Shown: positions 6,562 to 15,078 of the stretch, piece after piece
Numbering within the stretch: position 1 is the stretch's first letter
Layout of the letters: each line of letters opens with the position of its first letter
From: Halorubrum sp. BOL3-1
Lineage (GTDB): Archaea > Halobacteriota > Halobacteria > Halobacteriales > Haloferacaceae
NCBI RefSeq assembly: GCF_004114375.1
Contig: NZ_CP034692.1
Coordinates: 1,488,001-1,552,000, forward strand
Length of the DNA stretch: 64,000 bases
Direction: 5' to 3'
The notes under the pieces: model-generated
Seen by the model: only the letters and a program-made list of their open reading frames with translations
Databases searched by the model: none
What the model was told of the DNA's origin: nothing
Made by a program: the position numbers and the translations under genes

Positions 6562-8880
6562 ATGGAGCCGCCAGACATCGAGCGATTGGACGAGCGGACC
6601 GTCCAACGCATCGCGGCCGGCGAGGTCGTCGAGCGGCCCGCGAGCGTCGTGAAGGAGTTGGTCGAGAACAGCCTCGACGCGGGCGCGACCCGCGTCGCCG
6701 TCTCGGTCGAGACCGGCGGCACCGAGGGGGTCCGCGTCCGCGACGACGGCGTCGGCATCCCGGCGGACCAGTTGGAGGCAGCCGTCGCGGAGCACGCGAC
6801 CTCGAAGATCGGCGACATCGAGGACCTCGACCGGGGCGTCGGCACCCTCGGATTCCGCGGCGAGGCGCTGTACACCGTCGGCGCCGTCTCGCGGCTTACC
6901 GTCCGTTCACGCCCCCCGGACGCGGAGGCCGGCGCGGAGATCGCGGTCGAGGGCGGCGACGTCGGAGCGGTCCGCCCGGCGGGCTGTCCCGCGGGGACGA
7001 CCGTCGAGGTCGACGACCTCTTTTATAATACCCCGGCCCGCGAGAAGTTCCTCAAGCGGACCGCCACCGAGTTCGACCACGTCAATACGGTCGTGACCGG
7101 CTACGCGCTGGCGAACCCCGACGTCGCGGTCTCGCTGGAACACGACGGCCGCGAGACGTTCGCGACCGAGGGGAACGGCGACCTCCGCTCGGCCGTCCTC
7201 GCCGTCTACGGCCGCGAGGTCGCCGAGTCGATGATCGACGTCGACTGGACGCCCGAAGGCGAGGGGCACGGAACCGGGACGGCGGACGAAGACGGGACGG
7301 CTGACGGCGCCCCGGTCGAGCGAGTCACGGGACTTGTTTCGCACCCGGAGACGGCCCGCTCGACCCGCGACTACCTCTCGACGTACGTCAACGGGCGGTA
7401 CGTCACCGCGGGCGCGCTCCGCGAGGCGACCCTCGACGCCTACGGCGGCCAGTTGGCTCCCGACCGGTACCCGTTCGCCGTCCTCTTCGTCGAAGTACCT
7501 GCGAGCGACGTCGACGTGAACGTCCACCCCCGCAAGCTGGAGGTCCGCTTCGACGAGGAGCCGGCGGTTCGGTCGGCGGTCGAGGCCGCCGTCGAGGACG
7601 CCTTGCTCGACCACGGCCTGGTCCGCTCGACGGCGCCCCGCGGGCGGTCGGCGCCCGACGAGACCGCCGTCAATCCGGAGACGCCCGACGACGAGGCCGT
7701 AGGGGGCGCAAACACGGACCACGAACGGGCCGCGCGCGAGGGGCGCGATGGGGGCGCCGAACGCGAGCCGGCGACGTCGGACGGGCCGACGGCGGCCGAG
7801 TCGACCGAATCGGTCGATTCCGATCGAACGGTCGAGGGGACGCCCGATACCGGTGAAGTACGGACGGAGAAGCGGGCGAGTCCGGTCGAAATGGACCCCG
7901 ACGACGACGCGGCGTGGGCGGTCGACGACCTGGGCGGCGGCGCGAACGGGGGCGCGAACGAGAGCGCCGACCGCGCCGTCGACTCGCCGGGCGCCGACGC
8001 AGCGGTCGGACCCCCTTCGATCGACGGCGAATCGGACCGAAACGAGGCGTCGGTCCGAGAGGGCATCCCGACCGCTGAAGAGGCGGAAGCCGACGACGAC
8101 GCCGCAGCGGAGAGCGCGAGGCGGGAAGCGCCGTCGGGCACGACACGGGCGGACACAGCGCAGGCGGACGCGACGCGGTCGGACGCGGCGCGGTCGACTC
8201 CCCGACCCGCGACGCGACAGCGGACCCTCGGCGGCGAGGCGACCGAGAGCGAGCGCGAGTTCGACTCGCTGCCCCCGCTGCGGGTACTCGGCCAGCTCCA
8301 CGAGACGTACGTCGTCGCGGAGGCGCCGGACGGTCTCGTGTTGATCGACCAGCACGCCGCCGACGAGCGGGTGAACTACGAGCGGCTCAAAGCCGTCTTC
8401 TCGGACGGCGCGGACGCGCAGGCGCTCGCGGAGCCGGTCCAGATTGAGCTGACCGCCCGCGAGGCGGCGCTGTTCGAGGAGTCCGTCGGCGACTTGGCCG
8501 AGATCGGATTCCGGGCCGAGCGGGCGGACGAGCGCGAGGTAGCGGTGACGGCCGTCCCGGCCGTCTTCGACGCCGCGCTCGACCCCGACCTCCTGCGGGA
8601 CACCCTGTCCGCGCTGGTCGACGGCGCCGCCGCGGGCGACGAACCGGTCGCGGACGCCGTCGACGAACTGCTCGCCGACCTCGCGTGTTACCCCTCGGTC
8701 ACGGGGAACACCTCGCTGACGGAGGGGCGCGTCGTCGACCTGCTCGACCGGCTCGACGACTGCGAGAACCCGTACGCCTGCCCGCACGGGCGGCCGGTCG
8801 TGATCCGGCTCGACCGCGAGGAGATCGGGTCGCGGTTCGAGCGCGACTACCCCGGCCACGCCGGGCGACGCGCGGAGTGA
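6562..8880 (+). CDS. mutL: DNA mismatch repair protein MutL
   Basis: The 772-residue protein has an N-terminal GHKL ATPase domain. Visible motifs are ENSLDAGAT, DDGVGI, TSKI and GFRGEAL within the first 105 residues, and the transducer domain extends to about 340. A long acidic, low-complexity linker (about 350-560) separates it from the C-terminal dimerisation domain. That domain carries DQHAADERVNYE near residue 596, matching the DQHA-x2-E-x4-E metal-binding motif of nicking MutL proteins, and CPHGRP near 753. It should therefore be an endonuclease-type MutL acting with MutS on mismatches. No mutS is visible next to it in this window. It is preceded by hairpin element copy A. Confidence 0.95.
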   Translation: MEPPDIERLDERTVQRIAAGEVVERPASVVKELVENSLDAGATRVAVSVETGGTEGVRVRDDGVGIPADQLEAAVAEHATSKIGDIEDLDRGVGTLGFRGEALYTVGAVSRLTVRSRPPDAEAGAEIAVEGGDVGAVRPAGCPAGTTVEVDDLFYNTPAREKFLKRTATEFDHVNTVVTGYALANPDVAVSLEHDGRETFATEGNGDLRSAVLAVYGREVAESMIDVDWTPEGEGHGTGTADEDGTADGAPVERVTGLVSHPETARSTRDYLSTYVNGRYVTAGALREATLDAYGGQLAPDRYPFAVLFVEVPASDVDVNVHPRKLEVRFDEEPAVRSAVEAAVEDALLDHGLVRSTAPRGRSAPDETAVNPETPDDEAVGGANTDHERAAREGRDGGAEREPATSDGPTAAESTESVDSDRTVEGTPDTGEVRTEKRASPVEMDPDDDAAWAVDDLGGGANGGANESADRAVDSPGADAAVGPPSIDGESDRNEASVREGIPTAEEAEADDDAAAESARREAPSGTTRADTAQADATRSDAARSTPRPATRQRTLGGEATESEREFDSLPPLRVLGQLHETYVVAEAPDGLVLIDQHAADERVNYERLKAVFSDGADAQALAEPVQIELTAREAALFEESVGDLAEIGFRAERADEREVAVTAVPAVFDAALDPDLLRDTLSALVDGAAAGDEPVADAVDELLADLACYPSVTGNTSLTEGRVVDLLDRLDDCENPYACPHGRPVVIRLDREEIGSRFERDYPGHAGRRAE

Positions 8881-8959
8881 GCGGCGACGGCGACCGGAGC
8901 GGACGAGAGCGACGACCGCGGAGAGGTACGCTTTAGTCGGGCGCCGCGGACCCACGCGT

Positions 8960-10117
8960 ATGGAACGCGTAGCGATCGTCGGCGCGTCGATGACCCGGTT
9001 CGGGCAGCGCGACGCCTGGGTGCGGGAGCTGCTGGCTGAGGCGGGGGCAGCCGCGCTCGATGAGGCCGGAATCGACGGCGACGACCTCGATCACCTGTAC
9101 GTCTCGAACATGGCCAGCGGCGAGTTCGAGGGCCAGACGGGGGTCCCGAACGCTCTCGCCCACGACCTCGCGGCGACGCCGGCGTACACCGCCCGGATCG
9201 ACCAGACCTCCTCCTCGGGCGGCGCGGGCGTGTACGCCGCGTGGCAGTCGGTCGCCTCCGGCGCGAGCGACCTCACGATGTTAGTCGGCGGCGAGAAGAT
9301 GACCCACCGGACGACGGCGGAGGCGACCGACGTGATCGCGTCGCTCACGCATCCGGTCGAGTACAAACAGGGCGTCACGCTCCCCTCCTTCGCGGGCCTC
9401 ACGGCGCGGCTCTACCTCGACGAGTACGACGCGCCCCGCGAGAGCCTCGGGAAGGTCGCGGTGAAGAATCACCGAAACGGCGTCGACAACCCCCATGCCC
9501 AGTTTCAGAAGGAGGTCGACCTCGATACGGTCCTCGACTCCCCGATCGTCGCGGACCCGCTCCGACTGTACGACTTCTGTCCGATCACGGACGGCTCCGC
9601 CGCGCTCGTGTTCTGCCCCGAGTCCGTGGCCGAGGAGTACGCCCCGGACGGCGACTACGCCGTGATCTCCGGCATCGGCGGCGCGACCGACACTCACGTC
9701 GTCCACGAGCGCGCGGACCCGACGACGATGGGCGGCGTCGTCGACTCCGCCGACGTCGCCTACGAGATGGCCGGAATCGGTCCGGACGACGTCGACGTCG
9801 CAGAGCTTCACGACATGTTCACCATCCTAGAGTTCCTCCAGTCGGAGGACCTCGGCTTCTTCGAGAAGGGCGAGGGGTGGAAGGCCGTCGAGGCGGGCGT
9901 CACCGACCGCGACGGCGACCTCCCGATCAACACCTCCGGCGGCCTCAAGTCGAAGGGCCACCCGCTCGGGGCCAGCGGCGTCGCACAGGTGTACGAGATA
10001 TTCAAGCAGGTCACGGACGACGCCGGCCCGCGACAGGTCGAGGCGGACACGGGACTCGCCTGTAATGTCGGCGGATTCGGGAACTGCGTGACCACCACCA
10101 TTCTGGAGGGCAACTGA
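8960..10117 (+). CDS. Thiolase-family protein (SCP2-type), nucleophile Cys replaced by Ser
   Basis: A 385-residue protein of the archaeal thiolase/SCPx group: MERVAIVGASMTRFG start, VGGEKMTHRT, ELHDMF, NTSGGLKSKGHPLGASG and a C-terminal NVGGFGNC. Family members form acyl-CoA C-C bonds through a cysteine in a (C)ASGG turn. Here the turn reads DQTSSSGGAG, with Ser84 in that place and clear codons TCC TCC TCG. The C-terminal GxAHN-like motif also differs (GLACNVGG). The stop overlaps the start of a DUF35-like gene (TGATG), matching known thiolase-DUF35 complexes. It may be catalytically altered, a scaffold, or use another residue. A TATA-like CTTTAG sits near the start. Confidence 0.85.
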   Translation: MERVAIVGASMTRFGQRDAWVRELLAEAGAAALDEAGIDGDDLDHLYVSNMASGEFEGQTGVPNALAHDLAATPAYTARIDQTSSSGGAGVYAAWQSVASGASDLTMLVGGEKMTHRTTAEATDVIASLTHPVEYKQGVTLPSFAGLTARLYLDEYDAPRESLGKVAVKNHRNGVDNPHAQFQKEVDLDTVLDSPIVADPLRLYDFCPITDGSAALVFCPESVAEEYAPDGDYAVISGIGGATDTHVVHERADPTTMGGVVDSADVAYEMAGIGPDDVDVAELHDMFTILEFLQSEDLGFFEKGEGWKAVEAGVTDRDGDLPINTSGGLKSKGHPLGASGVAQVYEIFKQVTDDAGPRQVEADTGLACNVGGFGNCVTTTILEGN

Positions 10118-10566
10118 TGAACGACACCGATCAGTCGACGGACGAACCGACCTTCGAAGCGGCGGAGTACGCGGACGGGACCGTTACGTACCCGCCCCAC
10201 ACCGTGAGCCCGGACGGAGCCGAGCGCGTCGAGGCGGTCGACCTCCGCGAGTACGAGGGGCAGGTCGTCACGTGGACGACCTCGACCGCGACGCCGCCGG
10301 GCGTCCGCGAGCCGAACACCCTCGCAATCGTCGAGTTCGAGATGGGTGACGGGTACGACGGGCCGCCGGTCCGCGCGCTCGGACAGATAGCCGAGGGCGG
10401 CGAGACCGAGGACGCCGCGGACGGTGACAGCGGGCAGTTCGATGTCGACATCGGCGATCGGGTCGAACCGGTCTACGCGGACGGACTCCGCGAGCCGGGC
10501 GCCGGCATCCGCGAACCCGAGAGCCAGGAGTGGGACGGGTTCCGGTTCCGGCCGGTCGAGGAGTAG
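10117..10566 (+). CDS. DUF35-like OB-fold partner of the thiolase, without zinc ribbon
   Basis: A 149-residue acidic protein starting one base inside the thiolase stop. The part from about residue 35 (EAVDLREYEGQVVTWTTST, LAIVEFEMGDG, ALGQI, DIGDRVEPV, WDGFRFRP) fits the beta-barrel of DUF35/OB-fold acyl-CoA-associated proteins. Normal members begin with a four-cysteine zinc ribbon; here there is no cysteine at all, and the region reads GTVTYPPHTVSPDG. Together with the changed thiolase active site this suggests a specialised pair. It likely binds the thiolase and channels acyl-CoA. Assignment rests on context and weak pattern, so moderate confidence. Confidence 0.7.
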   Translation: MNDTDQSTDEPTFEAAEYADGTVTYPPHTVSPDGAERVEAVDLREYEGQVVTWTTSTATPPGVREPNTLAIVEFEMGDGYDGPPVRALGQIAEGGETEDAADGDSGQFDVDIGDRVEPVYADGLREPGAGIREPESQEWDGFRFRPVEE

Positions 10567-10594
10567 CCGAGCACGTTTTCGGCGTCCCGTCGGT

Positions 10595-11400
10595 TCACAC
10601 TCGCCCGTAGTCCCCGAGCCGCGTCCCGTCGAGCAGGTACGCGTCCGCCGCGGGCAGCGCCGCGGGGAGGTACGGCGCGAGGAACGACTGGCCGTCGACG
10701 TTGACCCACGTCCCGCCGGAGCGTTCGTTGAACGCGGGGAAGACGACGATTTCGGGTGGATCTGTGGCGCGGTCGGCGGCGATTTCCGCTTCGCCCTCAA
10801 CGAGCGCGTCCGGATCGATCGCGCCTCGGAGCCACGCGCGCTCGACGCGCGAGCCGCCGACCGCGTCCTCCAGTCGCAGTCGGGGGTGTTCGTGGCCCGT
10901 ACAGATCACGTCCGCGTCGAGCAGTGCGGGGTCGGGCCACGTGTGGCCGTGGCAGACGGCGACGGTTCCCCCCGCTCGTCGGCCGACTCCTCCCCGAGCA
11001 GTCCGCCGGCGGGGTCGATCACGTCGAGGTCGTCGGCGAACGCCTCGGCGACGCCTGCGTCGTGGTTCCCCTCGACGAGCGTCATCGGCACGCGGTCGGT
11101 GACGGCGCGGATCAGCGCCGCCAACTCCTCGCGCTCGTCGCCCTCGGGCGCGCCGATGCGGTGCGCGAGGTCGCCGAGGACGACGAGCCGGTCGGCGTCG
11201 GTCTCGGTGACGAGGTCGCAGAGCCGCTCGCGGCGCGCGTCGGCCCGGGAGTCGAGTTCGACGCCGCGCTCGTAGCGCAGGCCGACCTCGATACCGGCGT
11301 GGACGTCCGCGACGAGGAGCGCGCGCTCGGTTCCGAGGTCGGCCACGGCCGCCGGCTCGCCGACGACCGGCTCGACGGCGGGTGACGCGGCGGGACCCAT
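10595..11400 (-). pseudogene. Calcineurin-like phosphoesterase of the RPA operon, frameshifted
   Basis: The N-terminal part shows the metallophosphoesterase motifs VADVHAG, VLGDLAH and VEGNHD. After DERG the frame breaks in a run of six C (10968-10973). In the other frame the protein continues GTVAVCHGHTWPD, CTGHEHPRL and so on to the stop, giving the missing GHxH motifs. One extra C on the + strand would restore a protein of about 268 residues. Its ATG overlaps the stop of the RPA-associated gene by one base. In Haloferax a phosphoesterase gene also ends the rpa1 operon. The break is in a homopolymer, so sequence error is a strong alternative to real inactivation. Confidence 0.85.
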
Positions 11401-13049
11401 CAGATCGGCTTCAACAGCTCGTCACCGGGTTCGTAACACTGCCCGCTCATCAGCGCGTCCTGGACGGCGTCCTCGACCGCCCCCGGTTCGACGCCGCGAT
11501 CGTCGGCGACGCGCTCGACGACTGCCTCGCGGGGCGCCCCGTCACCGTCGTCGAGGTTGGCCATGGCCTCGACCGCCGCGGCTTCGAGATCGACCTCGCC
11601 GTCGTCACCGTCGTCGGTCTCCGCGTCGCCGTCGGCGGTCGTCGATTCGGCGGTGTCAGCCCCACCGCCCTCGGAGACGACCGCGTCGTCCGCGGTCGAC
11701 CCGGGCTCGTCGACCGGTTCCTCGTCGAGGTCCTCCGGATCGGGCACGTCGATGTCAGCCTCGCCCGGCTCGTCGACCTCGGTCCCGGTCGCGAAGTCGG
11801 TGCCGAACTCCGACTCGATCTCTTCGCGCTCCTCGTCGTCGAGCTGGTACATGTCGTCGGCGTCCGCGTCCGGATCGGGTTCGACGGCCGCGCCCGAATC
11901 GGGTTCGGCGGTCGCGTCCGGATCTGCGTCTGTGGTCGCGTCCGTGTCTGTGGTCGCGTCCGCGTCGTCCGCGGTCACGTTCTCGTCGCCGCCGGCCGCG
12001 AAGTCACCGAGGCCGCCGTCGTCGGTCGCGGCATCGGCGGTATCGGCGGCAGCGTCGGCGGCGCCGGTTTCGTCGACGGTATCGGCCGCGTCAGCGACGC
12101 CGGTGGTCGAGTCCGAGTCGGTCGGTGACTCGGCGGATTCGTCGGGCGCCGCCTCGGTCGGGTCGTCGATCGAGGAGTCGGCGTCCGCGCTCGCTCCGGG
12201 GTCCGCCGTCGATTCGGAATCGGTCTCGATCGCGTCGTCGCCCGCCGTTGCGGACGGTTCCGGATCGGCCGGACCCTCGTCGGTGGCCCGGTCACCCTCG
12301 GTTCCCGCCGGCGCCTCGATCGTCACGTCGGTCTCGGGGAGGGGACCGACCTCGGCGTCGCCGCCCTCCTCGGGGAGCAGTTCGAGCGCTCGCACCTCGT
12401 CGCGGTCGCCCGCGATCAGGTCGAGGGCGTCGACCGCGAGCCGGCGGACCGCCTCGGCGTAGGCCGCGGTCGTTCCGTAGTGGTCGAGCGCCTTCGGGAT
12501 CCCGGCCGCCAGCGGCGCGGGCGCGCCGCCCGCCTCCAGCGCGGCGCGGAGGTCGTCGCCGCGCAGGTCGGCGTCGAGGGCCTTCGCGAACACCGCGAGG
12601 CGGTCGAGCGTCGCCTCCGCGGCCGAGACCACCCACCGGTCGCGGGTGTCGGCGTCGACCTCGCTGAGGCTCTCCGGGCGGACGGAGGTGAACACGCGGT
12701 CGGAGTCCTCCGGCTCGAAGGTGCGCGCCTTCCCGGTGAGCGCGACGAACGCGGGCGGATCGGCGCGCTCCAAGAAGGTCTGCGCCTCCGGCTGGTACTG
12801 GCCGGCATAGGTGACGAACGCCCCGGAGGGGTCGACGACGCGCCCGCGGCGCGTCTCGTCGTTCACGCGTTCGACCTCGGTGAGCACGCCCGCGGTGAAC
12901 AGGCGGTTGACGCGGGCGCCGGTGGGCGTGACCACGTAGTTCGGGGCGCGCTCCTCGTCGCTCTCGGAGTACGACAGCGAGGCGTCGTCGAACTCGGCCG
13001 CGAACACGCGGTAGGCGACCTCCCGGGCGCCCGGCCCGTCGTCGCTCAT
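11400..13049 (-). CDS. rpap1: RPA-associated protein (Rpap1-like)
   Basis: The 549-residue protein starts MSDDGPGAREVAYRVFAAEF and matches the haloarchaeal RPA-associated family (COG3390). The first 240 residues or so form an OB-fold-containing domain (APNYVVTPTGARVNRLF, DPSGAFVTYAG, PEAQTFLER, FVALTGKA, SVRPESLSEVDADTRDRWV). A very acidic, low-complexity stretch of about 200 residues follows. The C-terminal winged-helix-like segment of about 70 residues (AVEAMANLDDGDGAPREAV, DALMSGQCYEPGDELLKPI) may bind DNA or protein. The start overlaps the rpa stop by four bases (ATGA). In Haloferax such proteins bind their cognate RPA in single-stranded-DNA protection and repair. The internal acidic tract may vary in length. 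Confidence 0.9.
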   Translation of the reverse strand: MSDDGPGAREVAYRVFAAEFDDASLSYSESDEERAPNYVVTPTGARVNRLFTAGVLTEVERVNDETRRGRVVDPSGAFVTYAGQYQPEAQTFLERADPPAFVALTGKARTFEPEDSDRVFTSVRPESLSEVDADTRDRWVVSAAEATLDRLAVFAKALDADLRGDDLRAALEAGGAPAPLAAGIPKALDHYGTTAAYAEAVRRLAVDALDLIAGDRDEVRALELLPEEGGDAEVGPLPETDVTIEAPAGTEGDRATDEGPADPEPSATAGDDAIETDSESTADPGASADADSSIDDPTEAAPDESAESPTDSDSTTGVADAADTVDETGAADAAADTADAATDDGGLGDFAAGGDENVTADDADATTDTDATTDADPDATAEPDSGAAVEPDPDADADDMYQLDDEEREEIESEFGTDFATGTEVDEPGEADIDVPDPEDLDEEPVDEPGSTADDAVVSEGGGADTAESTTADGDAETDDGDDGEVDLEAAAVEAMANLDDGDGAPREAVVERVADDRGVEPGAVEDAVQDALMSGQCYEPGDELLKPI

Positions 13050-14320
13050 TCGCCCACCTCCGCGAGCGCCGCGCGGGCGGCGTCGCCCGGGTCGTCGTCC
13101 GCGAGTTCGAACACGTCCGCGTCGAGGTTGGCGCCGTAGTCGTCGACCGAGAGGTTCCCGCGAACGCGGTAGGCGCGTCCGACGAGCGCGTCGGCGATGT
13201 CGTCGGCGACGACCTCCTTGTCCATCGCGTCCTTCGCGGCGGCGAGGGCGTCGTCGAGGCCGCCGCCGTACACCTCGGCGGTGAGTTCGTCGTCGAGGAC
13301 GACGGTGACGGTGTCGGTACCGTCGTCGACGATCGCCTTCACCCGCAGGTCGTCCTCGCCGTCCACGTCGCCGTGGCTCCGGCACTGGCCGTTCTGGACC
13401 ACGCGGCCGCACTCCGGACAGCGCTCGATGAGTCCGGAGCCGTCCCGGATTTCGAGGACGTTGCCGACGACCTCGACGTCGAACATCCCGCCGGAGGCGA
13501 CCGCGTCGGCGACGGAGAGCCGCGGGGCGTCCTCCGCGACCTCGACGGGGTCGGGGAGCGGCGTCACCGTCGAGAACGCGGTGAGATTGAGGGAGGGGAC
13601 GCCGCGGAATTCTCGGACGTACACGTCCTCGATCCGGAGGTCGGCGCCGGCCTCGACCTCGGGGCGCGGCTGCCAGTCGGTGAAGGGGAGCTTCGCGGTC
13701 TCGTCGCCGACGACGCCCTCCAGGATCTCCGTCTCGCCGTCGCGCCCGGAGATGGTCTTCTCGTCGACCTCCAGCACGCGCACCTCGACGTTTCGCCCGC
13801 GGTCGCCGGCCGCGATGTCGACGAGGTCGCGGTCGCCGCCGACCCCGCGGTCGACTTCGACCGGTTCGTCCGCGATGGCGACGGTGGTCGAGTCGTTGAG
13901 GTTCAGCTCCGGTTCCCCCTCCCACTCGCGGACGCCGGCGTTGCCGATCGTCAGCGAGTCGCCCGGCTCGAACCCGAAGTCCTGCCACGCGGTATAGGAG
14001 ATGACGCCGGTCTCGTCCGCGAACTCGCCCTCGCGGATCGTGAGGTCGTCGCCCTGGTACCGGATCGTGCGCGTCCCCTGCGTGAGCACGCGGACCGTCA
14101 CCGTCACGCCGTCGTGGTCGGTGGTGATCTCGCCCGCGTCGACGGAATCGGGCGTCGGCGTCGAGCCGCCGCCACCGCCGCCGTGTTTCCGGCGGACGCT
14201 CTGTTTCGCCTCGTCGATCGGTACGCTGTACTCCAGTAGGTTCTGTAGGTCGGCTTCGACCTCCTCTCTGTCGACGCCGAGGTCGGAGGCGAGCTCCTCG
14301 GCATGGCTGTTGACGTCCAT
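13046..14320 (-). CDS. rpa1: Replication protein A, multi-OB-fold single-stranded-DNA-binding protein
   Basis: The 424-residue protein starts MDVNSHAEELASDLGVDREEV. After a short N-terminal helical domain and a GGGGGG linker it has three OB folds (about 65-165, 170-275, 285-410). Recognisable pieces are VTVRVLTQGTRTIRYQGDD, ISYTAWQDFGFEPGDSLTI, LPFTDWQPRPEV and DVYVREFRGVPSLNL. The last fold contains a zinc finger CPECGRVVQNGQCRSH (Cys-x2-Cys and Cys-x2-His). Gene order rpa, associated protein, phosphoesterase matches the rpa1 operon of Haloferax, which is why I use that symbol. It binds single-stranded DNA in replication, repair and recombination. Confidence 0.92.
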   Translation of the reverse strand: MDVNSHAEELASDLGVDREEVEADLQNLLEYSVPIDEAKQSVRRKHGGGGGGSTPTPDSVDAGEITTDHDGVTVTVRVLTQGTRTIRYQGDDLTIREGEFADETGVISYTAWQDFGFEPGDSLTIGNAGVREWEGEPELNLNDSTTVAIADEPVEVDRGVGGDRDLVDIAAGDRGRNVEVRVLEVDEKTISGRDGETEILEGVVGDETAKLPFTDWQPRPEVEAGADLRIEDVYVREFRGVPSLNLTAFSTVTPLPDPVEVAEDAPRLSVADAVASGGMFDVEVVGNVLEIRDGSGLIERCPECGRVVQNGQCRSHGDVDGEDDLRVKAIVDDGTDTVTVVLDDELTAEVYGGGLDDALAAAKDAMDKEVVADDIADALVGRAYRVRGNLSVDDYGANLDADVFELADDDPGDAARAALAEVGE

Positions 14321-14475
14321 CGCAGCGAGGTTCGGCGCGCCCGCACAAAAGGATTCACCACCGGCTGGACCCGCGGTACGTCGGGTTCGGTCGAGCCGTC
14401 GGCGCCCCGTATCCGATCGAGCCGTCGGCCCGTCCCGCCGGCACAGCTAAACCGCTCCCGGCCACAGGAGGCCAC

Positions 14476-14796
14476 ATGGACGACACCGACATCGAGGTCG
14501 ACGCGCGGGTCACGGAGGACCGCACCGTTATCGACGTGACAGGGACGCGGAACGTCGCCGTGGTCGTGCGCTCCGCGGACGGCGAGCGCATCTACCTCCC
14601 GCCGGAGGGGTTCGACGATCCGGTCTCCGGGTCGCCGTACACCTCGCCGTACCAGGGCGCCGGCGCCGGTGGCGAAGAGAGTCCGTACGGCGGGGGATCG
14701 GGGAGCACGCGAGGCGTGATCGAGACCGCCGACGGGTTCCGCGTCACACATCCGGAGCCGGTGACCGAGTTCGACATGTTCCGGGGCGACGACTGA
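14476..14796 (+). CDS. Small conserved haloarchaeal protein of unknown function
   Basis: A 106-residue acidic protein. The first 50 residues look like a small beta fold (EVDARVTEDRTVIDVTGTR, VAVVVRSADGERIYLPPEGF). A Gly/Ser/Tyr-rich middle (YTSPYQGAGAGGEESPYGGG) is followed by a conserved-looking tail (GVIETADGFRVTHPEPVTEFDMFR). There are no cysteines, signal peptide or membrane segment. It is divergent from the RPA operon with about 155 bases between. I do not recognise a function. Codon use matches its neighbours, supporting a real gene. Confidence 0.75.
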   Translation: MDDTDIEVDARVTEDRTVIDVTGTRNVAVVVRSADGERIYLPPEGFDDPVSGSPYTSPYQGAGAGGEESPYGGGSGSTRGVIETADGFRVTHPEPVTEFDMFRGDD

Positions 14797-14841
14797 GCGG
14801 CGATCATTTACAAAACGGTCGCGTGCTGATCGACACCAACA

Positions 14842-15042
14842 CCACCGAAGCCCCAGCCGCGAGAATCGGAGATTCTCTGGCAGCCGGCGCGCAGCGCCGG
14901 CGACTGCCCCTTCGAGTCCCGCCCCGCACCTCACGCCTCCCCAGCCTCGTCGGCTAGCCTTCGCTTCGCTCCGGCTAGCCGACTCCCTCGCGCGTGCTCC
15001 TCGCGCCCTACGGGGCGCTCGGAGGCACGCGCCGTCCGCAGT
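14842..15042 (+). other. Multi-hairpin intergenic element, copy B
   Basis: Same conserved segments as copy A: ACCGAAGCCCCAGCCGCGAG, CGACTGCCCCTTCGAGTCCC and CCTCCCCAGCCTCGTCGG. The H1 position is replaced by two short hairpins: GAGAATC with GATTCTC, and GCCGGCGC with GCGCCGGC. H2 is GTCGGCTAGCC (14949-14959) with GGCTAGCCGAC (14973-14983); H3 is GCGCGTGC (14990-14997) with GCACGCGC (15025-15032) around a GCGCCC/GGGCGC hairpin. It lacks a clear upstream tandem array and lies between the 3' ends of two convergent genes, unlike the other copies. The rest of 14797-15078 holds nothing else recognisable. Confidence 0.75.
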
Positions 15043-15078
15043 AGTCCGTTCGGCGACTGGGAAAGCGTCCGACGGCGG

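Noticed and set aside
6907-8955. Long minus-strand frame opposite mutL
   Set aside because: Composition is Arg/Val/Gly-rich without motifs; mutL on the + strand has all family motifs.
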